A stretch of 44,565 bases of DNA from Gammaproteobacteria bacterium (GCA_030148485.1 JASBTJ010000070.1:1-44565); one strand, 5' to 3'. Shown: positions 16,492-26,179, counted from the first letter of the stretch. Notes: a model not told the origin generated them from the sequence alone. Numbers and translations are program-made.

Positions 16492-18588
16492 TTACTGACC
16501 CCGACCACCGATGGTGGCGACAACCCTGATCTGCCGGCTGTCCGGGATCTCGTTATAGGAAAGGACGCTCAGCCCCGGCACGCTGTGGCGAATGAACTTC
16601 GCCATCCACGGCCGGATGCCCGCTGCCACCAGGAGGATCGCCTCCTGTCCCTGCACCTCCTGCTGGCGGGCCGTATCCGTCAGGCCCTGCTGGAGCTGCT
16701 CAAGCAGCCCGGGCTCCAGCCCGGCACCGTCCTCTCCCGCGTTCTGCAATGTCTGCTGCAAAAGGCGTTCCAATCCTGCGTCCAGCACGGCCACGGAAAT
16801 TTCTTGTTGTGGACCAATGAGTTGCTGAATGATCGACCGGGACAATGCGACCCGCACTGCCTCGGTCAACGCGCCGGCTTCCTGACTTCTGCTGGCCTGG
16901 TCCGCCAAGGTTTCGGCGATCGTGCGCATGTCGCGCACCGGCACCCCCTCCTTGAGCAGGTTCTGCAGTACCTTCAAAACCACCGTCAACGGCAAGGTCT
17001 TGGGCACCAGATCCTCCACCAGTTTCGGCGTGACCTTGGCCAAGCTGTCGAGCAGTTGTTGCACCTCTTCGTGGCCCAGCAACTCGTGGGCGTGACGCTG
17101 CAACAGCTCCGACAGATGGGTGGCGATGACGGTGCTGGCATCCACCACCGTGTAGCCTTGGGTTTGCGCCTGATCGCGCTGGCCCGGATCGATCCACACG
17201 GCTTCCAGTCCGAACGCGGGATCGGTGGTCTTGGGCCCTGCCAGTTCACCGAACACCTTGCCCGGGTTGATGGCGAGTTCACGGTCGGTGAACACCTCCG
17301 CCTCACCCAGCGGTACGCCGTGCAGGGTGATGCGGTAGACGTTGGGCGCCAGATCCAGGTTGTCCCGGATATGCACCGACTGCACCAGAAAGCCCAGTTC
17401 CTGGGAGAGTTTCTTGCGCACACCCTTGATCCGATTCATCAACTGACCGCCCTGGTTCCGATCGACCAGCGGGATCAGCCGGTAGCCCACTTCCAGACCG
17501 ATGATGTCCAGCGGCTGGACATCATCCCAGGACAGTTCCTTGGGCTCGCTACCGGTGCTCTCGGCCGGCTCCGGCATGGCCACCGGCTGTGCTTCGGCCG
17601 CGGCCTGGCGTTGACCGATCATGTAGGCCATGCCGGCGATGGAACCGCCCAGCAGCAGGAACACCAGGTTCGGCATGCCGGGGATCACCCCCAGCAGCCC
17701 AAGCACCCCGGCGGTGATCCACAGCACCTTGGGGTTGTCCAGCAACTGCCCGGATATCTGGCCACCGACGTCCTTGTCGTCGCTGGATACCCGGGTGACG
17801 ATCATGGCCGCCGCGGTGGACAGCAACAACGACGGGATCTGCGCCACCAGGCCGTCGCCGATGGTCAACAGCACATAGAACTGCATCGCCGTGGACAGGT
17901 CCAGGCCATGCTGGGCGACGCCGATTGCCAGGCCGCCGATGATATTGATCAGCAGGATCAGGATGCCTGCCACGGCGTCACCGCGCACGAACTTGGACGC
18001 ACCGTCCATGGCGCCGTAGAAATCCGCCTCGCTGGTGACGTCGGCGCGGCGCTTGCGCGCCTCGTCCTGGTCGATGACGCCGGCGTTCAGGTCGGCGTCG
18101 ATGGCCATCTGCTTGCCCGGCATCGCGTCCAGGGTGAAGCGGGCCGATACTTCGGACACCCGTCCCGCGCCCTTGGTCACCACCACGAAGTTGATGATCA
18201 CCAGGATGGCGAACACCACCAGGCCGACTGCGTAGTTGCCACCGATGACAAAGGCGCCGAAGGCCTCGATCACCTTGCCGGCCGCATCGCCGCCGTTGTG
18301 GCCTTCCAACAGCACGATGCGGGTGGACGCCACGTTCAACGCCAGGCGTAGCAGCGTGGCAATCAGCAGCAGCGCCGGGAATACGCCAAAGTCCAACGGA
18401 CGACGGGTGTACACCACAACCAGCAGCACCACCAGCGACAGGGCGATGTTGAAGGTGAAGAACAGGTCCAGCAGGAACGGCGGCAACGGCAGGATCACCA
18501 TGGCCAGCAGCATCAGCAGCACCAACGGCGCCCCGAGTCCGCGCACTCCCATGCGCCGGACGTTGTCCATTGTGATTGCCATGCTCAC
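16492..18588 (-). CDS. flhA: Flagellar export gate protein FlhA
   Basis: About 700 residues. Eight membrane helices fill the N-terminal 330 residues, including the conserved FHIPEP blocks (LNVASTRIVLLEGHNGGDAAGKVIEAFG and the loop GRVSEVSARFTLDAMPGKQMAIDADLNAG). A large cytoplasmic domain follows (from about 360) that receives export substrates and chaperones. It is the main proton-driven component of the export gate with FlhB and FliPQR. GTG at 18588 has AGGAGA at good spacing; an ATG two codons later is the alternative. A sigma-54 site lies in the 109 bases upstream. Confidence 0.95.
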   Translation of the reverse strand: MSMAITMDNVRRMGVRGLGAPLVLLMLLAMVILPLPPFLLDLFFTFNIALSLVVLLVVVYTRRPLDFGVFPALLLIATLLRLALNVASTRIVLLEGHNGGDAAGKVIEAFGAFVIGGNYAVGLVVFAILVIINFVVVTKGAGRVSEVSARFTLDAMPGKQMAIDADLNAGVIDQDEARKRRADVTSEADFYGAMDGASKFVRGDAVAGILILLINIIGGLAIGVAQHGLDLSTAMQFYVLLTIGDGLVAQIPSLLLSTAAAMIVTRVSSDDKDVGGQISGQLLDNPKVLWITAGVLGLLGVIPGMPNLVFLLLGGSIAGMAYMIGQRQAAAEAQPVAMPEPAESTGSEPKELSWDDVQPLDIIGLEVGYRLIPLVDRNQGGQLMNRIKGVRKKLSQELGFLVQSVHIRDNLDLAPNVYRITLHGVPLGEAEVFTDRELAINPGKVFGELAGPKTTDPAFGLEAVWIDPGQRDQAQTQGYTVVDASTVIATHLSELLQRHAHELLGHEEVQQLLDSLAKVTPKLVEDLVPKTLPLTVVLKVLQNLLKEGVPVRDMRTIAETLADQASRSQEAGALTEAVRVALSRSIIQQLIGPQQEISVAVLDAGLERLLQQTLQNAGEDGAGLEPGLLEQLQQGLTDTARQQEVQGQEAILLVAAGIRPWMAKFIRHSVPGLSVLSYNEIPDSRQIRVVATIGGRGQ

Positions 18589-18638
18589 GAAGCGGTCTCC
18601 TGCCACAGTGTCGATTTACTGACGCCTGGCAAACAGAC

Positions 18639-18655
18639 TGCACGTGTCGTGCCGA
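18639..18655 (-). promoter_or_regulatory. Sigma-54 promoter upstream of flhA
   Basis: On the minus strand TCGGCACGACACGTGCA matches YTGGCACGRNNNTTGCW at all but two positions, with GG and GC exactly 10 bases apart. It lies about 50 bases upstream of flhA. Sigma-54 control of flhA together with FleQ is known in Pseudomonas. Confidence 0.68.
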
Positions 18656-18697
18656 TTTCCATCGATCGGCGAGAATAAGCGCTACGCGCAATGGGGC

Positions 18698-19831
18698 TCA
18701 GTCGTGTCGCAGGTCTTCCGGCACGGGGAATTCGTCCGGCAGGGGCGGATGCTCGCCACCCTCTTTTTCCCAGACCTGCAGTTGGAACACGTAAGCGAGC
18801 AGCTGGGCAACCGCCAGATACAGCCCGGCGGGGATGGGCTGTTCCAGCTCCGTGCTGTAGTAGACGGCCCGCGCCAGTACCGGCGCCTCCACGATCGGCA
18901 CCTTGTGGTCGGACGCCACCCGGCGGATGTTGCCAGCCACCAGATCAGCACCCTTGGCCACCACCACCGGCGCCTTGTGTTTGCCCTGGTCGTAACGCAG
19001 TGCCACCGCGTAATGGGTCGGGTTGGTGACGATCACGTCGGCCTTGGGCACCTCGGCCATCATCCGGCGCATGGCGATCTCGCGTTGCGCCTGGCGGATA
19101 CGCCCTTTCACCTCGGGGCGCCCTTCGGTTTCCTTCAGTTCGTCACGGACTTCCTGCTGGGTCATCCGCAGCTGACGGGTGTGGTTCCACAATTGGAAAG
19201 GCACGTCGATAATCGCCATCACCACGAGCGAGGCCGCCAGCAGCAGGGATGCCCAACCGACCATGGACACCCCGGCACGCACGGCCGGTTCCAGCTCCAT
19301 ACGCCCCAGCGCCAGGAAATCGCCCATCCAAAGCCAGATCAACAGGCCGGTGACACCGCCGACGATGAGAAACTTGCCCAGGGACTTGAGCAGCTCCATC
19401 AGGCCGTTGGGGGAAAATATCCGTTTCAGCCCCTTGAGGGGACTCATCTTGCTGAGCTTCGGCTGCATCGCCTCGGCGCTGAAATTGAGCCCGCCCAGGG
19501 CGATGGACGCCAGCACCGCGACCACGATCATCACGGCAAAAAACGGTGCCAGCATGAACAACGCGGACTCGATAGCCTGGCCCAGGTGGCGCAGCAAGGC
19601 GGTGGGATCCATGACATCCTCACGACTGACCACCAGATTCTCGCTGAACATCCCCTGCACGGTATCGCCGAAATGCGGTGCCATCAGCAGCAACGCCGCC
19701 GCGCCGGACAAGGTGACGGCGAAGGTGGCCAGCTCTTTGGACCTGGCCACCTGGCCTTTCTTGCGCGCCTGATCCCGCCGGCGCGCTGTGGGTTCCTGGC
19801 TTTTTTCCTGACCGTCTTCGTTTTCCGCCAT
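18698..19831 (-). CDS. flhB: Flagellar export gate protein FlhB
   Basis: 377 residues. A charged N-terminus with KSQEPTARRRDQARKKGQVARSKEL split over residues 10-34, four membrane helices (about 36-52, 88-112, 152-172, 190-212) and the cytoplasmic domain. The autocleavage site NPTH is intact (cut after Asn270). FlhB switches export from rod/hook to filament proteins. It follows fliR by one base. It is separated from flhA by about 110 bases containing a sigma-54 site. Confidence 0.96.
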   Translation of the reverse strand: MAENEDGQEKSQEPTARRRDQARKKGQVARSKELATFAVTLSGAAALLLMAPHFGDTVQGMFSENLVVSREDVMDPTALLRHLGQAIESALFMLAPFFAVMIVVAVLASIALGGLNFSAEAMQPKLSKMSPLKGLKRIFSPNGLMELLKSLGKFLIVGGVTGLLIWLWMGDFLALGRMELEPAVRAGVSMVGWASLLLAASLVVMAIIDVPFQLWNHTRQLRMTQQEVRDELKETEGRPEVKGRIRQAQREIAMRRMMAEVPKADVIVTNPTHYAVALRYDQGKHKAPVVVAKGADLVAGNIRRVASDHKVPIVEAPVLARAVYYSTELEQPIPAGLYLAVAQLLAYVFQLQVWEKEGGEHPPLPDEFPVPEDLRHD

Positions 19832-19832
19832 C

Positions 19833-20615
19833 TCAGTTCGCCCCGCTGAGCATGCCCAGCATGCGAGCCAACATATCCGTCATCAGTTGACCGAAACCGT
19901 CAAGCACCTGCGGCACGCTCAACCACATCAGCAACAGACCCACCAGCAAGGTAACCGGAAAGCCCACAGAGAAGATGTTCAATTGCGGCGCGGCGCGGCC
20001 GACCACACCCATGCCGATATTGATCAGCAACAAGGCGACGATCACCGGCAGGGCCATCACCACGCCGGCAGCGAACATCTCGCTGGCCCAGCTGACGATG
20101 TTGTGGATCCCCGTGCGATCGATCCCGTCCATCCCCACCGGCAGCACGGTGAAACTGTCCGCCATCACCCCCAGCAGCACCAGATGCCCATTGCCCGCAA
20201 CAAACGCCAGGGTCGCCAGCAGCAGATAGAACTGGGATACCACCGGCACCTGTACGCCGTTCTGCGGGTCCATCATGAATGCGAAACCCAGCCCCATGCT
20301 GAAGGCGATGGCCTGGCCGCCGAAGATCAACGCCTGGAAAACCATCTGCAGCAGAAAACCCATGGACAGGCCGATGGCGATCTGTTGCCCGGCGATCAGG
20401 AACGATTCCGGACCGAAGGTCTCGACCACCGGAGCGGCAGGGATCAGCGGCTGCATCAACCAGGTGATCATCACCGCCAACAGAATGCGCGCGCGCATCG
20501 GAAACTGCCGCAGACTGAACACCGGGGCCGCGGTGAACAACGCGGCGATGCGCATGAACGGATACAGCAGATCCGCCATCCATTGCGCCAACTGAGCCTC
20601 GCTGAAGGTGATCAC
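19833..20615 (-). CDS. fliR: Flagellar export protein FliR
   Basis: 260 residues with about six membrane helices. It begins MITFSEAQLAQWMADLLYPFMRI and holds the conserved FliR blocks around FQALIFGGQAIAFSMGLGFA and LINIGMGVVGRAAPQLNIFSV (each read in parts). It forms the export gate channel with FliP and FliQ. The start is GTG, 13 bases after fliQ. Confidence 0.95.
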   Translation of the reverse strand: MITFSEAQLAQWMADLLYPFMRIAALFTAAPVFSLRQFPMRARILLAVMITWLMQPLIPAAPVVETFGPESFLIAGQQIAIGLSMGFLLQMVFQALIFGGQAIAFSMGLGFAFMMDPQNGVQVPVVSQFYLLLATLAFVAGNGHLVLLGVMADSFTVLPVGMDGIDRTGIHNIVSWASEMFAAGVVMALPVIVALLLINIGMGVVGRAAPQLNIFSVGFPVTLLVGLLLMWLSVPQVLDGFGQLMTDMLARMLGMLSGAN

Positions 20616-20628
20616 GGCGGTATCCGCC

Positions 20629-20898
20629 CTACCCGATCAGGTAGGGGATGTTTTCCATCAGTTTGGTGGTAAAGCCGGTGATCTGCCGCAACATCCACGG
20701 TCCACCAACCCCCAGCACCAGGGCGACCACCATCAACTTGGGTACGAAGCTCAAGGTCATTTCGTTGATCTGGGTGGCCGCCTGGAACATGGCGATCAAC
20801 AAACCCACCGCCAACGAGGCGATCAGAATCGGCGCCGACAACAGCACGGTCACTTCCAACGCCTGGCGCCCGATCTCGACAACGGTATCGGCATTCAT
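20629..20898 (-). CDS. fliQ: Flagellar export protein FliQ
   Basis: 89 residues with two membrane helices (about 16-38 and 50-70). The conserved ATQINEMTLSFVPKL block lies between the helices. Normal length. It belongs to the FliP5-FliQ4-FliR1 gate complex. GGT-containing ribosome binding site (GAGGTGACGG) overlaps the fliP stop. Confidence 0.95.
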   Translation of the reverse strand: MNADTVVEIGRQALEVTVLLSAPILIASLAVGLLIAMFQAATQINEMTLSFVPKLMVVALVLGVGGPWMLRQITGFTTKLMENIPYLIG

Positions 20899-20906
20899 CC
20901 GTCACC

Positions 20907-21641
20907 TCACACGTAGAAGCTGGTGGCCAGCGTGCCCATCACCATTGCCCAACCGTCCACCAGCACGAACAACATGATCTTGAACGGCAGCGACACGATC
21001 AGCGGCGACAGCATCATCATGCCCATGGACATGAGCACGCTGGCCACCACCAGATCGATCACAAGGAAAGGAATGAACAACAGAAAGCCGATCTGAAACG
21101 CCGTCTTCAGCTCGCTGGTGGCAAAGGCCGGCATCAGCAGGCTGAAGGGCACATCCGCTTCGGTCTGGATGTTTTCGTAACCGGCGATACGGGCAAACAG
21201 GGCGATATCGTCATCGCGGGTCTGCGCCAGCATGAACTGGCGCACCGGCTTCTCCGCGGCCGCCAAGGCCTGGTCCGCGGGCAGTTGTTCGGCCAGATAC
21301 GGCGCCACCGCGGTTTCATACACCTCGCTGAACACCGGTGACATGATGAAAAACGTCAAAAACAGTGCCAGACCCACCAGGATCTGGTTGGACGGCGTCT
21401 GCGCCGTTCCCAACGCCTGACGCAGAATCGACAGCACGATCACGATCCGGGTGAAAGACGTCATCATGATCAGCGCTGCCGGCAGCAGGCTCAGGGCCGT
21501 CATGAACAACAGCACCTGGATGCTCAGGGTATAGGTCTGGCCGCCCTGACCGTCCGGATTGACCGTCACCGCGTCCAAGCCCGGCGCGGCAAAGGCGGCC
21601 GGCGCCAGCAGCAGGCCGATAAGCGTCAGCCAGAATTTCAC
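20907..21641 (-). CDS. fliP: Flagellar export protein FliP
   Basis: 244 residues with a cleavable-type signal peptide (to about residue 18, AFA-A). Conserved FliP blocks include [20 protein letters not shown] with [14 protein letters not shown], and [21 protein letters not shown]. The start is GTG, whose GTGA overlaps the fliO stop. It is the main ring of the export gate. Confidence 0.95.
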   Translation of the reverse strand: MKFWLTLIGLLLAPAAFAAPGLDAVTVNPDGQGGQTYTLSIQVLLFMTALSLLPAALIMMTSFTRIVIVLSILRQALGTAQTPSNQILVGLALFLTFFIMSPVFSEVYETAVAPYLAEQLPADQALAAAEKPVRQFMLAQTRDDDIALFARIAGYENIQTEADVPFSLLMPAFATSELKTAFQIGFLLFIPFLVIDLVVASVLMSMGMMMLSPLIVSLPFKIMLFVLVDGWAMVMGTLATSFYV

Positions 21642-22033
21642 GCGCCGGCACCCTCGTCGGCCTTGGCCTGCTCGAGCTGCCGGGAAAACCCCGACACGTC
21701 GGTATCGAGCACATGCAGCGTTCGCACCTGCCCGGGAGCCACCCCCACCAGCAGCCGGGTGCCGTCCACCGACAGCAACACGGCGCGCTCGCGGTTGCCC
21801 AGCGATACGCCGCCGAGCACCTGCACCGCGCCGCGCCCGCCCATGGGCACGCGGCCGAAACGCCGCAGCCCCCAGGCCAGGGCAGCGATCAGGCCAAGCA
21901 CCACCAACAAACCGATGGCGGTATTGCCCAGCCCATCGGTCAGTTGCGGCGGCGCCGAGCGCGTGCCTTGCTCGAGGGCCATGGCGGCGTCCGCGGCAAA
22001 CAGCAGTCCCGCCAACAACCAGCGGGCTGTCAT
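21638..22033 (-). CDS. fliO: Flagellar biosynthesis protein FliO
   Basis: 131 residues. An N-terminal hydrophobic signal (about 1-19) and one membrane helix (about 38-55) precede the FliO domain ([23 protein letters not shown], then [14 protein letters not shown]). It helps FliP assemble. It overlaps fliN upstream and fliP downstream by 4 bases each, so the three genes are coupled. Confidence 0.9.
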   Translation of the reverse strand: MTARWLLAGLLFAADAAMALEQGTRSAPPQLTDGLGNTAIGLLVVLGLIAALAWGLRRFGRVPMGGRGAVQVLGGVSLGNRERAVLLSVDGTRLLVGVAPGQVRTLHVLDTDVSGFSRQLEQAKADEGAGA

Positions 22034-22458
22034 GCGCGCCCCTGCAGACGTTTGACGCGGTCGGCCGGCGAGACGATATCAGTCAGGCGGATACCGAATT
22101 TCTCGTTGACCACCACCACTTCGCCCTGGGCGATCAGGGTGCCGTTGATCAGCACGTCCATCGGCTCGCCGGCCAGGCGATCGAGTTCCACCACCGAGCC
22201 CTGATTGAGCTGCAGCAGGTTGCGGATATTGATACGGGTACGACCGATCTCCATGGAAATGGTCACCGGCACATCCAGGATGGAATCCATCTTGATGTCG
22301 CCGTCGCCGGGTTGGCTCATGTCCGGCGCAAGATCGTCCCAGTCGGCCGCTTCGGCATCGGACGATTCAGCACCGCCGCCTTCCTCGTCGGCTTGCTGTT
22401 CAAGCGCCGCGGCCCACTCGTCGGCCAGTGCTTCGTTCGGATCGACTTCGTCAGTCAT
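22030..22458 (-). CDS. fliN: Flagellar motor switch protein FliN
   Basis: 142 residues. An acidic, variable N-terminus (to about 55) precedes the SpoA-type domain: [24 protein letters not shown], then [42 protein letters not shown] (read in overlapping parts). It forms the base of the C-ring with FliM and FliG. It lies 20 bases after fliM. Confidence 0.95.
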   Translation of the reverse strand: MTDEVDPNEALADEWAAALEQQADEEGGGAESSDAEAADWDDLAPDMSQPGDGDIKMDSILDVPVTISMEIGRTRINIRNLLQLNQGSVVELDRLAGEPMDVLINGTLIAQGEVVVVNEKFGIRLTDIVSPADRVKRLQGRA

Positions 22459-22478
22459 GGCTGTGTCCGCCTAGAAAA

Positions 22479-23519
22479 TTACGCTGCATCGTTTGTTTCG
22501 CCGTCTTCCGGCTTTTTCGCCAGAAGGTCCGACAACTTGCCCTGCCGACTGGTCCGCAGCCAACGGGTGATCTGAACCGCATAGTTGCCGCCGGCGGCGC
22601 CCAATTTGCCTTTGCACACGGGCATCTCGGCGGCATGAATACTGACTTCCTCTGGCATTTCCAAGGGGATGACATCACCGGCCTTCAGCTTGGCCAGCTC
22701 GCGTACCGACAAGGTCAACTCCGTGAGGGTACTGGTCAGTTCCACCTCGGCGGCCATCACTTCTTCACGCATGGCCATCTCCCAGCGCTCGTCCCGCTCG
22801 CCGCGGTCGCTCTGCACGCCGGCATCGAGTAGGTCACGGATCGGCTCCACCATCGAGTACGGCAGGCACAGGTAGATATCACCACCGCCGGTCTCCAGAT
22901 CGACGTGGAAGGTCGCCACGACGACCACCTCGGAGGGCGACACGATATTGGCGAACTGCGGGTTCACCTCGTGCCCGGTGTAGGAAAATTCCACGTCCAA
23001 CACCGGTTTCCAGGCCTCCTGGAAGTCCAGGAACGCCAGATCCACCAGCATGCGGATCACCCGCACCTCGGTAGGCGTGAAGTCCCGCCCCTCGATCTTG
23101 GTATGAAAGCGACCGGTGCCGCCGAAAAAATTGTCCACCACGCTGAACACCAGCTTGGGGTCGATCACGCACAAGCCGCGGCCGCGTAGCGGCGACACCC
23201 GGATCAGGCTCAGACTGGTCGGCACAAACAGGCTGTGGACGAACTCGCTGAACTTGATCATCTGCACACCGGACACCGAGATGTCCGCGGTGCGACGCAA
23301 CATGTTGAACAAGCTGGTGCGAAAGTAACGGGCAAAGCGCTCGTTGATCATCTCCAGGGTCGGCAAGCGCCCCCGGACGATGCGGTCCTGGCTGGCAAAA
23401 TCATACTGCTTGGCGGCGCCGCCATCGCCTTCATCGGTTTCCGTCTCGACGTCGCCACCGTCCACACCGTGCAACAGCGCGTCGATTTCGTCCTGTGAAA
23501 GAAGGTCGCTGGTGCTCAT
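22479..23519 (-). CDS. fliM: Flagellar motor switch protein FliM
   Basis: 346 residues. The N-terminal LSQDEIDALLHG (7-18) is the CheY-P binding peptide. The middle CheC-like domain includes LEMINERFARYFRTSLFNMLRR and PLRGRGLCVIDPKLVFSVVDNFFGG, and the C-terminal SpoA domain binds FliN. It is the receiver of CheY signals. It starts 3 bases after fliL. Confidence 0.96.
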   Translation of the reverse strand: MSTSDLLSQDEIDALLHGVDGGDVETETDEGDGGAAKQYDFASQDRIVRGRLPTLEMINERFARYFRTSLFNMLRRTADISVSGVQMIKFSEFVHSLFVPTSLSLIRVSPLRGRGLCVIDPKLVFSVVDNFFGGTGRFHTKIEGRDFTPTEVRVIRMLVDLAFLDFQEAWKPVLDVEFSYTGHEVNPQFANIVSPSEVVVVATFHVDLETGGGDIYLCLPYSMVEPIRDLLDAGVQSDRGERDERWEMAMREEVMAAEVELTSTLTELTLSVRELAKLKAGDVIPLEMPEEVSIHAAEMPVCKGKLGAAGGNYAVQITRWLRTSRQGKLSDLLAKKPEDGETNDAA

Positions 23520-23522
23520 GGC

Positions 23523-24059
23523 TTATTGCAGAACCAGTTCGTTGAAGTAGACCGCCTCGACGTCGGACACCAACGGCTTTTCGTCTTCGGCGGTGGTGGG
23601 ATCGAGCTTTTCCTTGAGGATCGCCTCAAGTCGGTCCTCGATCGCCTTGGCCAGCGCCTCGCGCCCGGCACGGCTGTACAGCGCCTTGGCATCCTGTTCG
23701 CTGAGCAGATCGAACAGCTCGTGGCGCAACATCGGGTCGTTGGCCTTCAGATAGTCGATCACCTGCTGCTGGCGGGTCATGACCTGCAGGCTGACCTGCA
23801 ACATGCCCGCCGGCCCGCCTGGCGGCAGGCTCACGACAAACTGGGGATCGAACTTGTAATAGATGGGGTCAGGCAACACCACCGGCTCCGCCTCCTCGGC
23901 GGTCGCCCCGGCATCGCTGTCGTCATCGCCACCCAGCAGAAACAGCGCCGCGCCCACGCCGATCAACAGCAGCAGCACCGCCCCGGCGATGATGATGATC
24001 AATTTCTTTTTGCCGCCGCCGGCGTTCTCTTCGCCGTCCAGGTCTTTTTCGTCAGCCAT
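23523..24059 (-). CDS. fliL: Flagellar basal body protein FliL
   Basis: 178 residues. A charged cytoplasmic N-terminus (1-18), one membrane helix (about 19-41), an acidic linker and the periplasmic FliL domain (YYKFDPQFVVSLPPGG, LQVSLQVMTRQQQVIDYLKANDPMLRHELFDLLSEQ read in parts, ending DVEAVYFNELVLQ). FliL stabilises stators around the motor. It is the first gene of its operon here. fliK, which often precedes it, is absent from this side; a decayed peptidase gene stands there instead. Confidence 0.94.
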   Translation of the reverse strand: MADEKDLDGEENAGGGKKKLIIIIAGAVLLLLIGVGAALFLLGGDDDSDAGATAEEAEPVVLPDPIYYKFDPQFVVSLPPGGPAGMLQVSLQVMTRQQQVIDYLKANDPMLRHELFDLLSEQDAKALYSRAGREALAKAIEDRLEAILKEKLDPTTAEDEKPLVSDVEAVYFNELVLQ

Positions 24060-24124
24060 TGCCTACCCTGTCGATCATTCGGGCGCCGCGCCACCGTGGT
24101 CGCGGCATCACCCGAACGGGGTTT

Positions 24125-24141
24125 TGCAATCGCTATGCCAA
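24125..24141 (-). promoter_or_regulatory. Sigma-54 promoter of the fliL operon
   Basis: On the minus strand TTGGCATAGCGATTGCA fits YTGGCACGRNNNTTGCW except at two positions of the -24 side; GG and GC are exactly 10 bases apart. It lies about 65 bases upstream of the fliL ATG. An A+T-rich stretch just upstream (24142-24176) could hold activator or IHF contacts. Confidence 0.8.
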
Positions 24142-24268
24142 GCTAGGAACTAAAATTTTCTCCATTATTTTCATTCAGTTACCCCATACACCCAAACGAC
24201 CGACGAACATTTGACGACGGATATCCGATCGCCGGGGCCAAAAAACCGACGAGCCGACGAGCCACGTA

Positions 24269-24883
24269 TCAACGCCGCAACACCCGCAGCCATACCCAGA
24301 GATTGAGCAGCCCCGCCAGCTAGCCTGCCACATAGGTCCAGGCGGCCGCCCGCAGAATGCGCCGGGCCGCCGGCATCTGTTGGTCGGTGAGATAGCCCGC
24401 CTCCAGCAGCGGCAGCGCCTTGTTGAAACTGGCGTCCAGTTCCACCGGCAGGGTCACCAGTTGCACCAGCACGCCCAGGCCCATCATCAGAAAACCGGCG
24501 ATCACCGTAAGCAGGGCCGGTGCCGGCAACTTGAGCAACAGCACCAGTACCGGACTCGACAGCAGCAGTACGCTGCCGATGCGTTGCCCCCACTGCGCCG
24601 CCACCGCCAGACGATGGCGCCAGGTGAAGAACCGATCGCCGGCGGCATGCTGCAAGGCATGCCCCACCTCGTGGGCCGCCACGGTGATACTGGTCAGGCT
24701 GCGTCCGTCCAGCTTATCCGGCGTCAGCCGCACGGCGCGATCGATGGGATCGTAGTGGTCGCCCGTGTCGGTGGGTTCCACCTTCACGTCGTGCAGTTCG
24801 AAACGATCCAGCAGATGCCGCGCCAACTCGCCACCACTGCCGGGAAAGTTCGCTTCCGGTTCCTGATGATGGCGGGCCAGCAC
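24269..24883 (-). pseudogene. Decayed YugP-type zinc metallopeptidase
   Basis: The core is clear: FPGSGGELARHLLDRFELHDVKV, zinc motif VAAHEVGHALQH (HExxH), LPVELDASFNKALPLLEAGYL and RILRAAAWTYVAG. The family normally continues with a short SLASLLNxWRW-like tail. Here the codon after YVAG is TAG (24320-24322), and LAGLLNLWVWLRVLRR follows in the same frame to a TGA at 24269. The N-terminal membrane helix is also missing. The frame opens only at a GTG (24883), with residues IWWVQR upstream before a stop, and a LIGMLY-like stretch in another frame. I infer decay by two or three lesions. It lies after the MFS gene. Confidence 0.75.
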
Positions 24884-24913
24884 CCGCTGTACCCACCATA
24901 TACAACATGCCGA

Positions 24914-26179
24914 TCAGCCCACCGCGCGCGCGTCCGCGCTGCCGCGCCGCACGTCCACCGCCAGCAGCAGCGCCGCGCCGCTCACGAACAACAACAGCAA
25001 AGACAGAATCCCCAGCCGGGGGTCTGCCGTGGCCTGTCCTACGCTACCCACCAGGACCGGCCCGAGGATCACCGCGAATTTGCCCATCATGTTGTAGAAG
25101 CCGAAAAACTCCGCGCTGCGGGACGGCGGAATCAACCGCGCGTACAAGGCGCGACTGAGCGCCTGCACCCCGCCCTGCACCAGACCGATGGTGACCGCCA
25201 GGGCGTAGAACTCCCAGGTGGCGCTCATCCGCCATGCCCAGAACACCGCCAGGATATATACCGCGATGGCCAACAGAATGCCCGGCTTGGCCCCGAGCCG
25301 GTCCCCGATCCATCCAAATGCCACCGCCGCCGGAAAACCCACGAACTGGGTGATCAGCAGCGCCAACAGCAGGTCCCCGGCCTCGAAGCCGAGCGCCAAG
25401 CCGAAGTCCACCGCCATGCGTACCACGGTGTCGACGCCATCGATGTACAACCAGTACGCCGCCAGAAAGACGAAAGTCATCGGCAGTTTCCTTATCCGCC
25501 CCAAGGTGGCGGCCACCTCGCCAAAGGCACCGGACACCAACCCGCCGTGCCGCGGTGGCGGCTTGCGCTCAGGGACCCAAAGCAGGATCGGCAGGCTGAA
25601 CACCAGCCACCATACCGCAACCATCAGGAAGGCCAGACGCACCGCTTCGGCGGCACCTCTCAGACCGAACAGTGCGGGCGACCGCACCATCCACACCTGC
25701 ACCGCGAACAGCATGCCCCCGCCGAGGTAGCCGAGCGCATAGCCCAGGGCGGAGATCCTTTCCCAGCGATCACGGGGTGCCACCTCCACCAGCAAGGCGT
25801 CGTAGAACACGTTACCGCCGGAGAAGCCCCACACGCCGAACACGTAACAAACGAGCGCCAGCCACCAATCGCCCTGGGCGATAAAAAACAACCCGGCGCT
25901 CATGGCGCAACCGAGCAACGCAAAGACCCCCAGCAAGCGGACCTTCAGGCCGCCCCGGTCCGCCAGCGCACCAAGCACCGGCGCCGACACCACCACCAGC
26001 AGCCCGGCCACGGAATTGGCCAGCCCGAGCTGAAAGGTGCTTTCGGTTGCGGTCTGCTCCGCTGCCCAGAAGGTCTTGTAGAACACCGGAAAGAAGCCCG
26101 CCATCACGGTTGTCGCAAAGGCGGAGTTGGCCCAATCGTAGAGGAGCCAGGCATGGGTCGAGCGACGGCTGGAGATCAT
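24914..26179 (-). CDS. MFS transporter, UMF1/Atg22-like family
   Basis: 421 residues with about 12 membrane helices. The opening WLLYDWANSAFATTVMAGFFPVF is the signature of the UMF1 (Atg22-like) family. LGALADRGGLKVRLL after TM2-3 and FGWIGDRLGAKPGILL in the second half are the paired MFS loops, and LGYALGYLGGGML is also typical. The substrate is unknown; related yeast Atg22 exports amino acids from the vacuole. No ribosome binding site is obvious before the ATG. It is followed at once by the decayed peptidase. Confidence 0.85.
   Translation of the reverse strand: MISSRRSTHAWLLYDWANSAFATTVMAGFFPVFYKTFWAAEQTATESTFQLGLANSVAGLLVVVSAPVLGALADRGGLKVRLLGVFALLGCAMSAGLFFIAQGDWWLALVCYVFGVWGFSGGNVFYDALLVEVAPRDRWERISALGYALGYLGGGMLFAVQVWMVRSPALFGLRGAAEAVRLAFLMVAVWWLVFSLPILLWVPERKPPPRHGGLVSGAFGEVAATLGRIRKLPMTFVFLAAYWLYIDGVDTVVRMAVDFGLALGFEAGDLLLALLITQFVGFPAAVAFGWIGDRLGAKPGILLAIAVYILAVFWAWRMSATWEFYALAVTIGLVQGGVQALSRALYARLIPPSRSAEFFGFYNMMGKFAVILGPVLVGSVGQATADPRLGILSLLLLFVSGAALLLAVDVRRGSADARAVG

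Noticed and set aside
16441-18351. Plus-strand frame of 636 codons
   Set aside because: Antisense to flhA, which is complete and conserved; typical shadow frame.
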